A DNA stretch of 64,000 nt from Marinobacter salexigens (GTDB taxonomy: Bacteria; Pseudomonadota; Gammaproteobacteria; Pseudomonadales; Oleiphilaceae). The position numbers were made by a program, and so were the translations under genes. The notes under the pieces were generated by a model. That model ran no database searches and was not told where the DNA came from. It was given only the letters and a program-made list of their open reading frames with translations. Positions within the stretch are counted from its first letter, which is position 1; each line of letters opens with the position of its first letter. The DNA is taken from contig NZ_NIHC01000004.1 of NCBI RefSeq assembly GCF_002806945.1, positions 1-64,000 of the forward strand. Direction: 5' to 3'. This document shows positions 16,283-24,287 of the stretch, one piece after another.

Positions 16283-17161
16283 ATGAACGTTCGTGCGTGC
16301 GGATACGCTGCCTACATAGTGCTTGGTCTCGCCATGTCGAGTTTAGCCCAAGCGGAACTCAAGCCTATGTCAGAAATGGCTATGGGGTATGTGACAGGGC
16401 AAGGATTTATGAAGGTGGAGAACCTTTCCGGTCCGAATCATGAGTTCACTCGCATGACTCTGAACATGGATGTGGAAACCCGTGTGAATATGGATGATGC
16501 GAAATTCGGAATGATTAATGGAGGCTCGGATTTTGATGCTTCTCATGTTGCTCTCGGCCATATCTCTCGTGATGCGGCAACCGTTCAGTACGACGGCAAC
16601 ACCTACGCATCAGGAGAGGCTGTGCCCTTTGAGGCGTATCAGCCCTACATCGAGTTGGCTGAAACTCCGGACAAAATGCAGCTGTCTGGATTTCGTTTGG
16701 GATTTGGACAGGCGCGTGGGTCAGCATCTTCGCTTACCAGAAGTTTCAGTGGCAACATCGGCATGAAACTGACCGATTCCACAGGTGTGGAGCACGATGC
16801 CACATTGTTCGATGCTGCCAGCCTTGCAACCGATTACCGGGCAACCCACATTGGTATTAATGATGGCACGGCAGACTGTGCAGCCGGCGTTAACTGCGCA
16901 CCTTTGAGTCACTTGCAGTCGATTATTGTGGGGGCAGATAACGGGGGCACGACCACTGGTTTTACTAACGATTTCTTTATCGGCTTTCAGAACGAGGGTG
17001 TGGACTGGAAGAGCCCCACTGGCACCAATGTGATCCATGCGGGTAAAGGTGTGTTCATTAATCTGCCTACCAATATGAAGGTAGACATGAATGCCTTGAT
17101 TACTAACGGTGTCGATCGCCTGCAAACCCATCAAACAGATATGGGCACCAGGCTGTTCTGA
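16283..17161 (+). CDS. Secreted protein of unknown function
   Basis: 292 residues with a clear signal peptide: RACG, then a hydrophobic AAYIVLGLAMSSLAQA core with cleavage expected after AQA. The mature protein starts ELKPMSEMAMGYVTGQ, a pattern seen after the signal in some exported proteobacterial proteins of undefined role. It contains two cysteines (ADCAAGVNCAP) that could form a disulphide, and many Gly/Thr/Asn/Asp-rich stretches typical of extracellular beta-structure. The 278-base gap to the REC-CheC gene has no other gene. ATG 16262 is an alternative start. I do not recognise the family. Confidence 0.75.
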   Translation: MNVRACGYAAYIVLGLAMSSLAQAELKPMSEMAMGYVTGQGFMKVENLSGPNHEFTRMTLNMDVETRVNMDDAKFGMINGGSDFDASHVALGHISRDAATVQYDGNTYASGEAVPFEAYQPYIELAETPDKMQLSGFRLGFGQARGSASSLTRSFSGNIGMKLTDSTGVEHDATLFDAASLATDYRATHIGINDGTADCAAGVNCAPLSHLQSIIVGADNGGTTTGFTNDFFIGFQNEGVDWKSPTGTNVIHAGKGVFINLPTNMKVDMNALITNGVDRLQTHQTDMGTRLF

Positions 17162-17263
17162 TTACCGCGCCTACAGATGTTCTGGTGCACATGTACTTGA
17201 ATACCAGCGCTGGGCTAGAATCGGGTGCATTGATCTCACTCTATTCTCTGTTGGAGCCTGGCT

Positions 17264-18706
17264 TTGATCCGCTCGTTTTATTGGCATGACTACGAAACCT
17301 TTGGTGTAGACCCGGTACACGACCGGCCCTCTCAGTTTGCCGGTGTGCGAACCGATGCGGATCTGAATATAATTGAAGACCCGCTGGTTATTTACTGCAA
17401 ACCTACCGATGATTATTTACCCCATCCGCAAGCCTGCCTGATTACCGGCATTACGCCGCAAAAGGCCATGGAAGAAGGCTTTCCGGAAACCGAATTTATC
17501 GGCCAGATAAATGAAGCCTTCAGCCAGCCCGGCACCTGCGTGGTGGGCTACAACAGCCTGCGTTTTGATGACGAAGTTACTCGCCACACCCTTTATCGCA
17601 ACCTGCGCGACCCCTATGCCCGGGAATGGCAGAACGGCAATTCCCGCTGGGACATTATTGATATGGTGCGGCTAACCTACGCACTACGCCCGGAAGGCAT
17701 CAACTGGCCCCGCAAGGAAGACGGCAGCCCCAGCTTCAAACTTGAAGAACTCACCGTCGCCAACGGCATAACCCACGAAGCCGCCCACGATGCCATGTCG
17801 GATGTAGAAGCAACCTTGGCTGTCGCCAAACTGATTCGGGAAAAGCAGCCGAAGCTGTTTGATTACGTACTGAACAACAAAGACAAACACTCTGCCCGGG
17901 CCATGCTGGATACGGCAACCATGAAGCCGGTACTGCACATCTCCGCCAAATACCCGGCTACCCGCGGCTGCTGCGCCATGGTCGCGCCGGTTGCAGATCA
18001 CCCCAGCAATAAAAACCTGGTGATTGTGTACGATCTGCGGGAAGACCCGAGCGAATTGATCAACGCCACGCCTGAGCAGATACGTGAGCGGGTGTTTACT
18101 TCGCAAGCGGAGCTGGGGGAGCAAAAACGCTTCCCGCTAAAAGGCGTGCAGCTGAACAAGTGCCCGGTATTGGCACCCGCGAACATGCTCACCACGCTTT
18201 CTCCCGAACGCCTGCAAGAACTCGAACTGGACGGCGACACCCTTCGTGCCAATCTAGCCCTACTGAGAAAAGCCCCGGGATTAGCACAGCGAATTGCAGA
18301 AGCCTTCGATCAGCCCCACCAAAGCGACCTGACAGATCCGGATGAACAGCTTTACGCAGGCGGGTTTATATCACCAGTGGATCGCAGTGAACTGAACCGA
18401 GTACTGCAAACGCCGCCGGAGTTGTTGGTAGAAGAAACTTTCAATTTTAAAGATGAGCGCCTGCAGGAAATGCTCTTCCGCTACCGTGCCCGGAATTACC
18501 CGGATTCACTGACCAGTGAAGAAGCAGAAAGATGGGAACAGTTCCGAACCCAGCGATTGATGGCGCCGAAGAAAGGGTGGTTGTCGCTGGAGGCATTTGG
18601 TTTGGAGTTGCAACGGCTGGCGAGCGATCCGGAACTGACGCCGCAGAAGCAGCAGATTTTGGAGGATTTGCATTTGTATGGGGAGTCTTTGATTCCTTAT
18701 ATCTAA
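17264..18706 (+). CDS. sbcB: Exodeoxyribonuclease I
   Basis: 480 residues, similar in length to E. coli ExoI. It degrades single-stranded DNA 3' to 5' in recombination and mismatch repair. The DEDDh nuclease motifs are visible: HDYETFG (Asp9, Glu11), YNSLRFDDEV, and HEAAHDAMSDVEAT. The SH3-like and helical C-terminal regions follow (CPVLAPANMLT; LLFRYRARNYPDSL-like). The start is TTG at 17264 with GGAG at 17253-17256; no ATG lies nearby in frame ahead of the catalytic block. It is monocistronic and convergent with the TPR gene. Confidence 0.93.
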   Translation: MIRSFYWHDYETFGVDPVHDRPSQFAGVRTDADLNIIEDPLVIYCKPTDDYLPHPQACLITGITPQKAMEEGFPETEFIGQINEAFSQPGTCVVGYNSLRFDDEVTRHTLYRNLRDPYAREWQNGNSRWDIIDMVRLTYALRPEGINWPRKEDGSPSFKLEELTVANGITHEAAHDAMSDVEATLAVAKLIREKQPKLFDYVLNNKDKHSARAMLDTATMKPVLHISAKYPATRGCCAMVAPVADHPSNKNLVIVYDLREDPSELINATPEQIRERVFTSQAELGEQKRFPLKGVQLNKCPVLAPANMLTTLSPERLQELELDGDTLRANLALLRKAPGLAQRIAEAFDQPHQSDLTDPDEQLYAGGFISPVDRSELNRVLQTPPELLVEETFNFKDERLQEMLFRYRARNYPDSLTSEEAERWEQFRTQRLMAPKKGWLSLEAFGLELQRLASDPELTPQKQQILEDLHLYGESLIPYI

Positions 18707-18710
18707 ACAA

Positions 18711-18747
18711 AAACGCCCCCTCTTCTGTAATAGACGAGGGGGCGTTT
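18711..18747. terminator. Bidirectional terminator between sbcB and the TPR gene
   Basis: A 12-bp stem, AAACGCCCCCTC at 18711-18722 with GAGGGGGCGTTT at 18736-18747, and a 13-base loop. It lies between convergent stop codons. Confidence 0.88.
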
Positions 18748-18761
18748 GTTACGCGGCTAAA

Positions 18762-20762
18762 TCAACGCCGCCGCTGGAAGTACACACTCAAATTTTGCCC
18801 CATCACACTCTGCACCTCACTCCCCAGCGCCTCGGCCTGAATTTGAGTCTGAACAGGCTTGGTGGCCAAACTATGCCCATCTTCGTCCCGGGCTTTGATC
18901 AGCTTCCATTCCACTTCGTTACTCACCATCGCCATCAGGTCTTTCAGCTGAGCTTCATCCTGTGGTTGGAACCAGCGGTCGCGGCAGCCGCCAAGGCTGT
19001 AAAAGTCATTTTCCTGAGCAAGCTTCTTCCAAGTCGCATCTTGCCGGTTGGTGAGTACCATGCGGCGGAGCTGGCGTAGGGTAGAGCGGGTTGGTTGCAA
19101 TCGGTGCTCGGCAATCAGTTTCCTCATCTGCTTGTCGCCGGTTGTTTGCTCGGCGATGGAAGTGTGCAGGTGCACAACGGCACCAGAACCGGCGGCGCTG
19201 TTTACGAGAGCAGCCAGAGAAAGTTCTGTCATGGCCGGGGAGGGCAGGCGGCCTACTTCAACCCAGTGCACTTGATGACCATCCGCTACAAATTGCTGGG
19301 CGATGGACCAGGGCCAGAACACGATGTTGCTGATCTCGGATTCAGCCGCCATGCGGGTGGCTTTGGCGATGTTGGCAAGAGACTCATCCACAGCGATCAC
19401 TTCCACATCCGCCAGATAGCTGGCCAGTTCCATAGCCCGCTGACCGGATTGCGCACCGCACACCATGATGCGCAGGGTTTCTGGCAGTTTGTTTGTATCC
19501 AATCCCAACTCTGTCGCCATCAGTGATTTCAGGCTGCTTTCGGTGCGGTAAGCCAGTTTTGACCAAGCAGGCCAGGCTTGGGGCACATCGGTTTTATCCA
19601 GGCACAGCTCTGCCGCTTTCTCATCAAAGCACTGTTTGATGTCTTCTTCTTCCGCACGGTGGTAGTAGCTGGCGGCAAGAACCGGCTGAAGTGCCAGCGG
19701 CCAATCCACCAGATTCCACTGGCCCAATTGAACGGCAAAATCCTGATGAAACAAAGCACCGTACATGGCGCTGATCATTATTGAACCAGTCAAAGCTTCC
19801 TGGGATTCACCCATTACAATTTGGGCTTTGAGGCTGTCATTCACCGCAGCAACCAGCCGCTCTTCGTCATCCTCTGCGGCCAGTGCGTAGCCAGTGCGGT
19901 CGGCATACTGTGCTATGGCAAGGGTGAGCTGTTGCAGTTCATCGCGCAGCTCAACGGTTTGAGCAACTTCTGCCAGAATGGCGCGGCGCAGCATCACCAC
20001 CAGTTCTTCCACGGCGGGGTCTGGCATGAGTGTTTTTTGCAGGGCCAGAATCAGCAGTTCGTCTGTGCTGGCGGCATCCAGGAAAATCTCGGCCTGTGGG
20101 TTATCCAGATCGTATTGCTGGCGAATGATCGCCCCCACAAAACGCCCGATCTCCTGATGAGGCAAACCCTCCTGCCGAAGCAGAGAAATCGCATCCAGCG
20201 CCAGATCACTATCTGCCTTGTGCACCTCAAGATGCTGAGCGCAAGAGAGCATGCCGCTATATACCGAATCCCACTCGGCGCCGGTTTCCAGCAGCTTGCG
20301 GTAATGCAGGTAGGCCACATCAAACTGCCCCTGCAACCGCTTGGCATGGGCCACACCACAGAAAGCGGCGGCGGATTGCCGGTCGAAGTCCAAAGCTTGC
20401 AGGAAGTGCTGTTCCGCCAGAGCAGGGCGCTCGGTTTTCAAGGCCCAGTAACCCAGGTTGGCGTATTGCTGCGCTTGGCCGGGCTGAACTTGCAGGCTGG
20501 CATTAAAGAGGTCGTGGGCGTTTTCAAGCTGCCCGTCGTCCATCTCCACACGCCCCAACAACCCAAGAGCAACGGCGCTGTTTGGCTCAAGCGCAATCAC
20601 CTCTTCCAGATACACACGGCATTCCTGCCGTGCCTGCAGGCGCTGAATATGGCTTAACCCGCCGCTGTTGGACTCGCCATAAGCAAGATTAGCCTGCAGA
20701 AGCAGCCGCGCCGCCTGGGCCTGTTGGGAATGGGATTCCTGAATGTGATGTTTGGCTTGCAT
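18762..20762 (-). CDS. TPR protein with a C-terminal methyltransferase-like domain
   Basis: 666 residues. The N-terminal third has tetratricopeptide repeats (for example NSAVALGLLGRVEMDDGQLENA and QAQQYANLGYWALKTERPALAEQHF). The middle is alpha-helical. A Rossmann-like region begins LRIMVCGAQSGQRAMELASYL and is followed by VEVIAVDES, as in SAM-dependent methyltransferases linked to TPRs. No signal peptide or membrane helix is seen. ATG 20762 has GAGG 6 bases upstream and is preferred to ATG 20774. The substrate is unknown; it could be a protein glycosylation or methylation helper, but nothing nearby decides this. Confidence 0.78.
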   Translation of the reverse strand: MQAKHHIQESHSQQAQAARLLLQANLAYGESNSGGLSHIQRLQARQECRVYLEEVIALEPNSAVALGLLGRVEMDDGQLENAHDLFNASLQVQPGQAQQYANLGYWALKTERPALAEQHFLQALDFDRQSAAAFCGVAHAKRLQGQFDVAYLHYRKLLETGAEWDSVYSGMLSCAQHLEVHKADSDLALDAISLLRQEGLPHQEIGRFVGAIIRQQYDLDNPQAEIFLDAASTDELLILALQKTLMPDPAVEELVVMLRRAILAEVAQTVELRDELQQLTLAIAQYADRTGYALAAEDDEERLVAAVNDSLKAQIVMGESQEALTGSIMISAMYGALFHQDFAVQLGQWNLVDWPLALQPVLAASYYHRAEEEDIKQCFDEKAAELCLDKTDVPQAWPAWSKLAYRTESSLKSLMATELGLDTNKLPETLRIMVCGAQSGQRAMELASYLADVEVIAVDESLANIAKATRMAAESEISNIVFWPWSIAQQFVADGHQVHWVEVGRLPSPAMTELSLAALVNSAAGSGAVVHLHTSIAEQTTGDKQMRKLIAEHRLQPTRSTLRQLRRMVLTNRQDATWKKLAQENDFYSLGGCRDRWFQPQDEAQLKDLMAMVSNEVEWKLIKARDEDGHSLATKPVQTQIQAEALGSEVQSVMGQNLSVYFQRRR

Positions 20763-20958
20763 GGGATACCTCATCTACCTGCCGCTAAGTTCAAAAATTG
20801 CGGCAAAGGCCTGCAGTTTTTGGTTGTTTGCTGTGCTTTGGGAGAGGTGTTGCGAAAGGTGTGCCAGTTTTTTGTAAGTTCCATGGGTCTTGCCGCTCGA
20901 CTAGCTCGATGTTTGGCTCAATATTTCGAGTGGGGACGTGGCAGCATCTCTGCTATTT

Positions 20959-20980
20959 TGTACATACAACTGTAAGTACA
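20959..20980. promoter_or_regulatory. Candidate BrnA operator at the gutted brnTA locus
   Basis: TGTACATACAACTGTAAGTACA is an inverted repeat broken only by two A/A positions. It ends 10 bases before the residual brnT start codon. The left half TACATACAA reappears at the intact brnTA locus (29782-29796, minus strand). BrnA antitoxins repress their own operons, so this is the likely binding site. The rest of the 20763-20990 gap shows no gene. Confidence 0.6.
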
Positions 20981-20990
20981 GGGGTGTGTA

Positions 20991-21060
20991 ATGTGTTTCG
21001 AGTAGGATGATTGAAAAGGCCACCAGACGAGAGGTGAAAATGTATGAGCAAAACATCTAA
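20991..21060 (+). pseudogene. brnT toxin remnant: first codons joined to the C-terminal end
   Basis: ATG 20991 reads M-C-F-E then a stop where BrnT proteins have the FEW start (the intact copy begins MIKFEW). In another frame, 21001-21060 reads RMIEKATRREVKMYEQ, the conserved BrnT C-terminus (compare RIISARKATATER in the copy at 29493). It ends at TAA 21058 after overlapping the brnA start. About 60-70 central codons are missing. The toxin therefore cannot be made, while the antitoxin gene and operator remain. Confidence 0.62.
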
Positions 21061-21298
21061 AACAGATTGGAAACGGTTGGTCGAAATGGAAGACGAAGCG
21101 ATCGACACCAGTGATATTGCAGAGCTGGGTGATGATTTCTTTAAAAAAGCCGAACTTCGGGTGCCAGCAAAACAACCAGTAACCTTGCGGATTGATGAAG
21201 ACGTGCTGGTGTGGTTCAAGGCGCAGGGAAAGGGGTATCAGACCAGAATTAATAAATTACTGAGGCAGTATATGGAGAGCCAGGTTACAAGGCCGTGA
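21044..21298 (+). CDS. brnA: BrnA-family antitoxin (toxin partner decayed)
   Basis: 84 residues. The polar N-terminal half would bind BrnT. The C-terminal ribbon-helix-helix part is VTLRIDEDVLVWFKAQGKGYQTRINKLLRQYME, typical of BrnA (COG3514). The start overlaps the last codons of the brnT remnant, the normal brnTA arrangement, and GAGAGG lies about 10 bases upstream. With no toxin it is either a free autorepressor or may cross-bind the BrnT encoded at 29493; that cross-talk is inference. Confidence 0.83.
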   Translation: MSKTSKTDWKRLVEMEDEAIDTSDIAELGDDFFKKAELRVPAKQPVTLRIDEDVLVWFKAQGKGYQTRINKLLRQYMESQVTRP

Positions 21299-21311
21299 TG
21301 CTAGGAGCCTT

Positions 21312-21545
21312 TCATTGCCAACGCTCCCGAACATCCTCCAGCGAGTAGAGTTCTGGCTCGTCTTCAATATCGCGCATAGCTTGTTCAATGCTCATGGCGT
21401 TGAAGTCATGCTCTGTCCAGCTGGTTTGCGAGTCTTGATTTTTTTTAGCGTACCGCGCCTCCAGAAAAGCCACAAAATCATGCACTTCCTGTTGCTTTGA
21501 AGGAGGTAGTCGGCTGACTCTTTTAATAAGTTCGTCGAGTTGCAT
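21312..21545 (-). CDS. DUF2281 family protein, orphan antitoxin-like
   Basis: 77 residues from ATG 21545 (GAGG nine bases upstream). The start LDELIKRVSRLPPSKQQEVHDFVAFLEARYAKK is the DUF2281 pattern, found in antitoxin-like proteins that usually precede a PIN or RelE-type toxin gene. The tail is acidic (EDEPELYSLEDVRERWQ). No partner follows; the next gene on this strand is far away and its 3' end abuts brnA. It probably belongs to the same decaying toxin-antitoxin patch. Confidence 0.72.
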   Translation of the reverse strand: MQLDELIKRVSRLPPSKQQEVHDFVAFLEARYAKKNQDSQTSWTEHDFNAMSIEQAMRDIEDEPELYSLEDVRERWQ

Positions 21546-21741
21546 CGGCAAAAACCTCAGTTTTCCTTTAAGGTTTACGTTACCACAACCAATGTCTGGT
21601 GTTTAGCTGGTTTACTCACACGAAAAGTGCCGCAACACATGAGTATTCGGACCACCAAAGAAGGTTTTTCGAGCGAAGGCCAACTCTGTTACATTGCCCA
21701 GCAAATAACCCGCCATGCCACCCCAAAACACCGGAGCCTGA

Positions 21742-23160
21742 ATGCCCGCGCCAATTACCAGCACATACCAAATCAAAATATCGCTCATCGGCGCCCGACC
21801 ACCCATCTGGCGGCGCTTGCTGATTGATCCAGATACCAACTTTCAGGACCTGCACCGGATGATTCAAGTAGCCATGGGCTGGCAGGGGTATCACTTGCAT
21901 TTGTTTCAGGTTGGCAACGGCCGTTTGATTGGCGACCCGGCCGAGGACTTCGACGGCATGATGGAATTTCTGGATGAAACCACCGTGCCTGTTTCCAGCG
22001 TTCTGAATAAAGAAGGGCAGAAACTGAAGTACGAATACGATTTCGGGGATAGCTGGGAGCACGAAGTAAAGCTTGAAAAGATCCTACCCAACGAACAAGC
22101 AGAGGCGCTGCCCAGATGTATACAAGCAGTACGCCAGTGCCCGCCGGAAGATGTTGGCGGCTTGCCTGGGTTCTATGAATTTCTCGACGCTATGGAAGAT
22201 GCTGCCCACCCGGAACACATAGCCGTTCGGGAGTGGTGCGGCGGTGAACAATTTGACCCTGAGTTTGTAGACCTTGATGGGATTAATGAAATCCTTCTGG
22301 AACGAGATGCCTTATTTAATGAAGCCGAGCCGGATTTTCCACCGCAAGCCAGTGACTTCCTAGGCCTCAACCCGAACCAGGTGCATGAGTTACTGCAAAG
22401 CCCGCTGAATTGCCCCTCAGTCTTCAAGCCCATATTTGATGCCGAAGCCGTAAACCAAGAACTGGATACCGCCCCGGTAATGCGCATGGCCAAAGCACTG
22501 ATCCACGATATGGCCGACAAGGGCATACGCCTGACAGGTAAAGGCAACCTCCCACTCAAGCATGTAAAGGCAATGATAGAAGCCGGTGGAGAAGACATTG
22601 TATTCCCCATGGCGGGCTTCAGCGCGGCGCGTTCGGAAGAGAATGTTTTGGGCGTGCACCTCACCCGTGTGCTGATGGAGGTTGCCGGTTTCACCAAGAA
22701 GGAGAAAGGCCGCCTGCTGCTCAAAAAGTCCGCCGCCAAGCGCATTGAGAAAAAGGGCTGGCTCACCTTTTATATGGACATGCTCTCTGCAGCGCTTTCA
22801 CAGTTCAACTGGGCCTGGATGGACCACAGTGAAGGCATGGAGGATGTGCAATACATAGGCCCGTTTATCTTCTGGTTGCTCTCAAAAAAAGGCGGCCAGT
22901 GGTTGCCGGTGCAGGATTACCTCAGCGATATGCTAAGAGCCTTTCCCCGCTTACCTCTGGCGGCTTACCCGGTTAGCTATGCAAGCGAAGAGCAGCAGGC
23001 AAGATGGGCGATGGAATTCAGAATGATACCGCTTTGCCGGATGCTTGGGCTGATAGAGTTGAGCCCGGAATACACGATAATGCGGAAGGAAGATCAGCAG
23101 ATGATGCGACGGACGGGGTTGTTTGAGGGGGTGTTTGTTAAAGCGTGGGGTCTGCTATGA
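21742..23160 (+). CDS. Plasmid pRiA4b ORF-3 family protein with a long C-terminal extension
   Basis: 472 residues. The first about 190 form the pRiA4b ORF-3 domain: YQIKISLIGARPPIWRRLLI, FQDLHRMIQVAMGWQGYHLHLF and YEYDFGDSWEHEV. The remaining 280 residues are helical and resemble the extension of other chromosomal members (GNLPLKHVKAM; GPFIFWLLSKKGG). Molecular function is unknown; the family is frequent on plasmids and genomic islands. Its stop overlaps the HicB-like start (ATGA), so the two are coupled. The gap 21552-21741 holds no plus-strand gene. Confidence 0.82.
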   Translation: MPAPITSTYQIKISLIGARPPIWRRLLIDPDTNFQDLHRMIQVAMGWQGYHLHLFQVGNGRLIGDPAEDFDGMMEFLDETTVPVSSVLNKEGQKLKYEYDFGDSWEHEVKLEKILPNEQAEALPRCIQAVRQCPPEDVGGLPGFYEFLDAMEDAAHPEHIAVREWCGGEQFDPEFVDLDGINEILLERDALFNEAEPDFPPQASDFLGLNPNQVHELLQSPLNCPSVFKPIFDAEAVNQELDTAPVMRMAKALIHDMADKGIRLTGKGNLPLKHVKAMIEAGGEDIVFPMAGFSAARSEENVLGVHLTRVLMEVAGFTKKEKGRLLLKKSAAKRIEKKGWLTFYMDMLSAALSQFNWAWMDHSEGMEDVQYIGPFIFWLLSKKGGQWLPVQDYLSDMLRAFPRLPLAAYPVSYASEEQQARWAMEFRMIPLCRMLGLIELSPEYTIMRKEDQQMMRRTGLFEGVFVKAWGLL

Positions 23161-23498
23161 GTAGCAATGTTATGAAGTACAAAGGGCAGCTAGGCTCTAT
23201 CGAGCACGATCTGGATCAGGGCGTACTCTACGGGAAGCTTCTGTTTATTAATGATCTGGTGACGTATGAAGCGGAAAGCCTGAGAGGGCTGGAGGCAGAG
23301 TTCAGAGTCTCAGTGGATGAATACCTGGCAGATTGTGAACGCATGAGAGTTCCGCCCAATAAGCCTTTTAAGGGGTCGTTCAATATTCGAATCGGCCGGG
23401 AACTGCATCAGCAGTTAGCGATGAAAGCGGCGGAAGATGGGCTGGGTTTGAATGAAGCGGTTCATAGAGCTATTGAGACGTTTGTCGCGGCCAGGTAG
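23157..23498 (+). CDS. HicB-family antitoxin-like protein without HicA
   Basis: 113 residues. The degraded RNase-H-like N-domain (YKGQLGSIEHDLDQGVLYGKLLFINDLVTYEAESLRGL, then FRVSVDEYLADCE) is followed by a ribbon-helix-helix tail (FNIRIGRELHQQLAMKAAEDGLGLNEAVHRAI), the standard HicB architecture. No HicA gene is visible on either side. Instead it is translationally coupled to the pRiA4b ORF-3 protein. It could be a solitary regulator, or that protein could have replaced HicA as partner (speculative). Confidence 0.8.
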   Translation: MSSNVMKYKGQLGSIEHDLDQGVLYGKLLFINDLVTYEAESLRGLEAEFRVSVDEYLADCERMRVPPNKPFKGSFNIRIGRELHQQLAMKAAEDGLGLNEAVHRAIETFVAAR

Positions 23499-23553
23499 TG
23501 CGAATTTAGTCTTCGCGAACTAACGTTAACCTGGCCTGCTTGAAGGATTTTGA

Positions 23554-23571
23554 GTTATCAATTATGATAAC
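23554..23571. promoter_or_regulatory. Candidate HigA operator
   Basis: GTTATC-AATTAT-GATAAC is a perfect 6-bp inverted repeat with a 6-base centre, 23 bases ahead of the higB-like start codon. HigA-type antitoxins repress their own promoter through such short palindromes. Confidence 0.55.
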
Positions 23572-23594
23572 CTCTGCTAAGGAAGGGCAGTGAT

Positions 23595-23918
23595 ATGAAA
23601 TGGACGATTCAATTTTACGCAGGCGTGGAGAGAGACATTCTTTCAATGCCACCGAAGATACAGGCGCGGATGATCAGACTCTTGGAAATGATTGAAATGC
23701 ACGGTGCCAATCTTGGGGAGCCACATACCAAACCAATAGGCGCGGGGCTATTCGAAATACGAGCTAAAGCTAAGGAGGGTATAGGGCGAGGGATTTTCTG
23801 CTATATGGATAATCAAGCGGTAACTGTTTTGCACGCCTTTGTTAAGAAGGATCAGAAAATTCCGAAAAAGGAATTGAAGTTGGCGCTGGACAGGTTGCGG
23901 GAGGTTAAACAATCATGA
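23595..23918 (+). CDS. HigB/RelE-superfamily toxin (Gp49-like)
   Basis: 107 residues of the phage-derived Gp49-like/HigB class of ribosome-dependent mRNA interferases. Recognisable parts are IQFYAGVERDILSMPPKIQARMIRLLEMIE, the basic strand LFEIRAKAKEGIGRGIFCYM, and VTVLHAFVKKDQKIPKKELKLALDR, the family's C-terminal signature with catalytic-type basic residues. It overlaps the antitoxin gene by 4 bases (ATGA), with the toxin first, the normal order for higBA. The protein looks complete. Confidence 0.87.
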   Translation: MKWTIQFYAGVERDILSMPPKIQARMIRLLEMIEMHGANLGEPHTKPIGAGLFEIRAKAKEGIGRGIFCYMDNQAVTVLHAFVKKDQKIPKKELKLALDRLREVKQS

Positions 23919-24220
23919 GTTTGGAAGCACTAAAACGGAAAGCATTGCAGAACGAGACGATCCGTACTGAATATGAAAAGCTGGCGGACGAGTTTGACCT
24001 GATGAATCAATTAATCACCATGCGAACCAGTGCAGGCTTAACTCAGGAAGCTCTGGCGAAGCGAATCGGGACTGCAAAAGGTAATATTTCAAGGCTCGAG
24101 CGCGGAAAAGGTAACCCGAGTTGGGCGACACTGAAAAAATATGCCAATGCCTGCGGCTTCCAAGTGAAGCTGCAAGCGGTTTCCAGCTCCATGAACTCAC
24201 CAAGCGCAGTGAACGAATAA
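23915..24220 (+). CDS. HigA-type XRE antitoxin
   Basis: 101 residues. An N-terminal helix (LKRKALQNETIRTEYEKLADEFDLMNQLI) precedes a Cro/C1 helix-turn-helix (SAGLTQEALAKRIGTAKGNISRLERGKGNPSWATLKKYA). It neutralises the upstream toxin and represses the operon, probably at the palindrome at 23554. It ends just before a terminator shared with the convergent flagellin gene. Confidence 0.88.
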   Translation: MSLEALKRKALQNETIRTEYEKLADEFDLMNQLITMRTSAGLTQEALAKRIGTAKGNISRLERGKGNPSWATLKKYANACGFQVKLQAVSSSMNSPSAVNE

Positions 24221-24239
24221 TTCCATACAGATAAAACGC

Positions 24240-24275
24240 AAAAAGCCCAACTCGGAGAACCGAATTGGGCTTTTT
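24240..24275. terminator. Bidirectional terminator between higA and flagellin
   Basis: The stem pairs 24240-24255 (AAAAAGCCCAACTCGG) with 24260-24275 around an AGAA loop, one mismatch. An A-run and a T-run flank it, serving both converging genes. Confidence 0.9.
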
Positions 24276-24287
24276 CGTGCTGGGTTA

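Noticed and set aside
20775..20975. FEWG peptide word just upstream of the brnA locus as a further brnT start
   Set aside because: Single short word in an otherwise unrelated frame; the ATG at 20991 after the operator is the better residual start.
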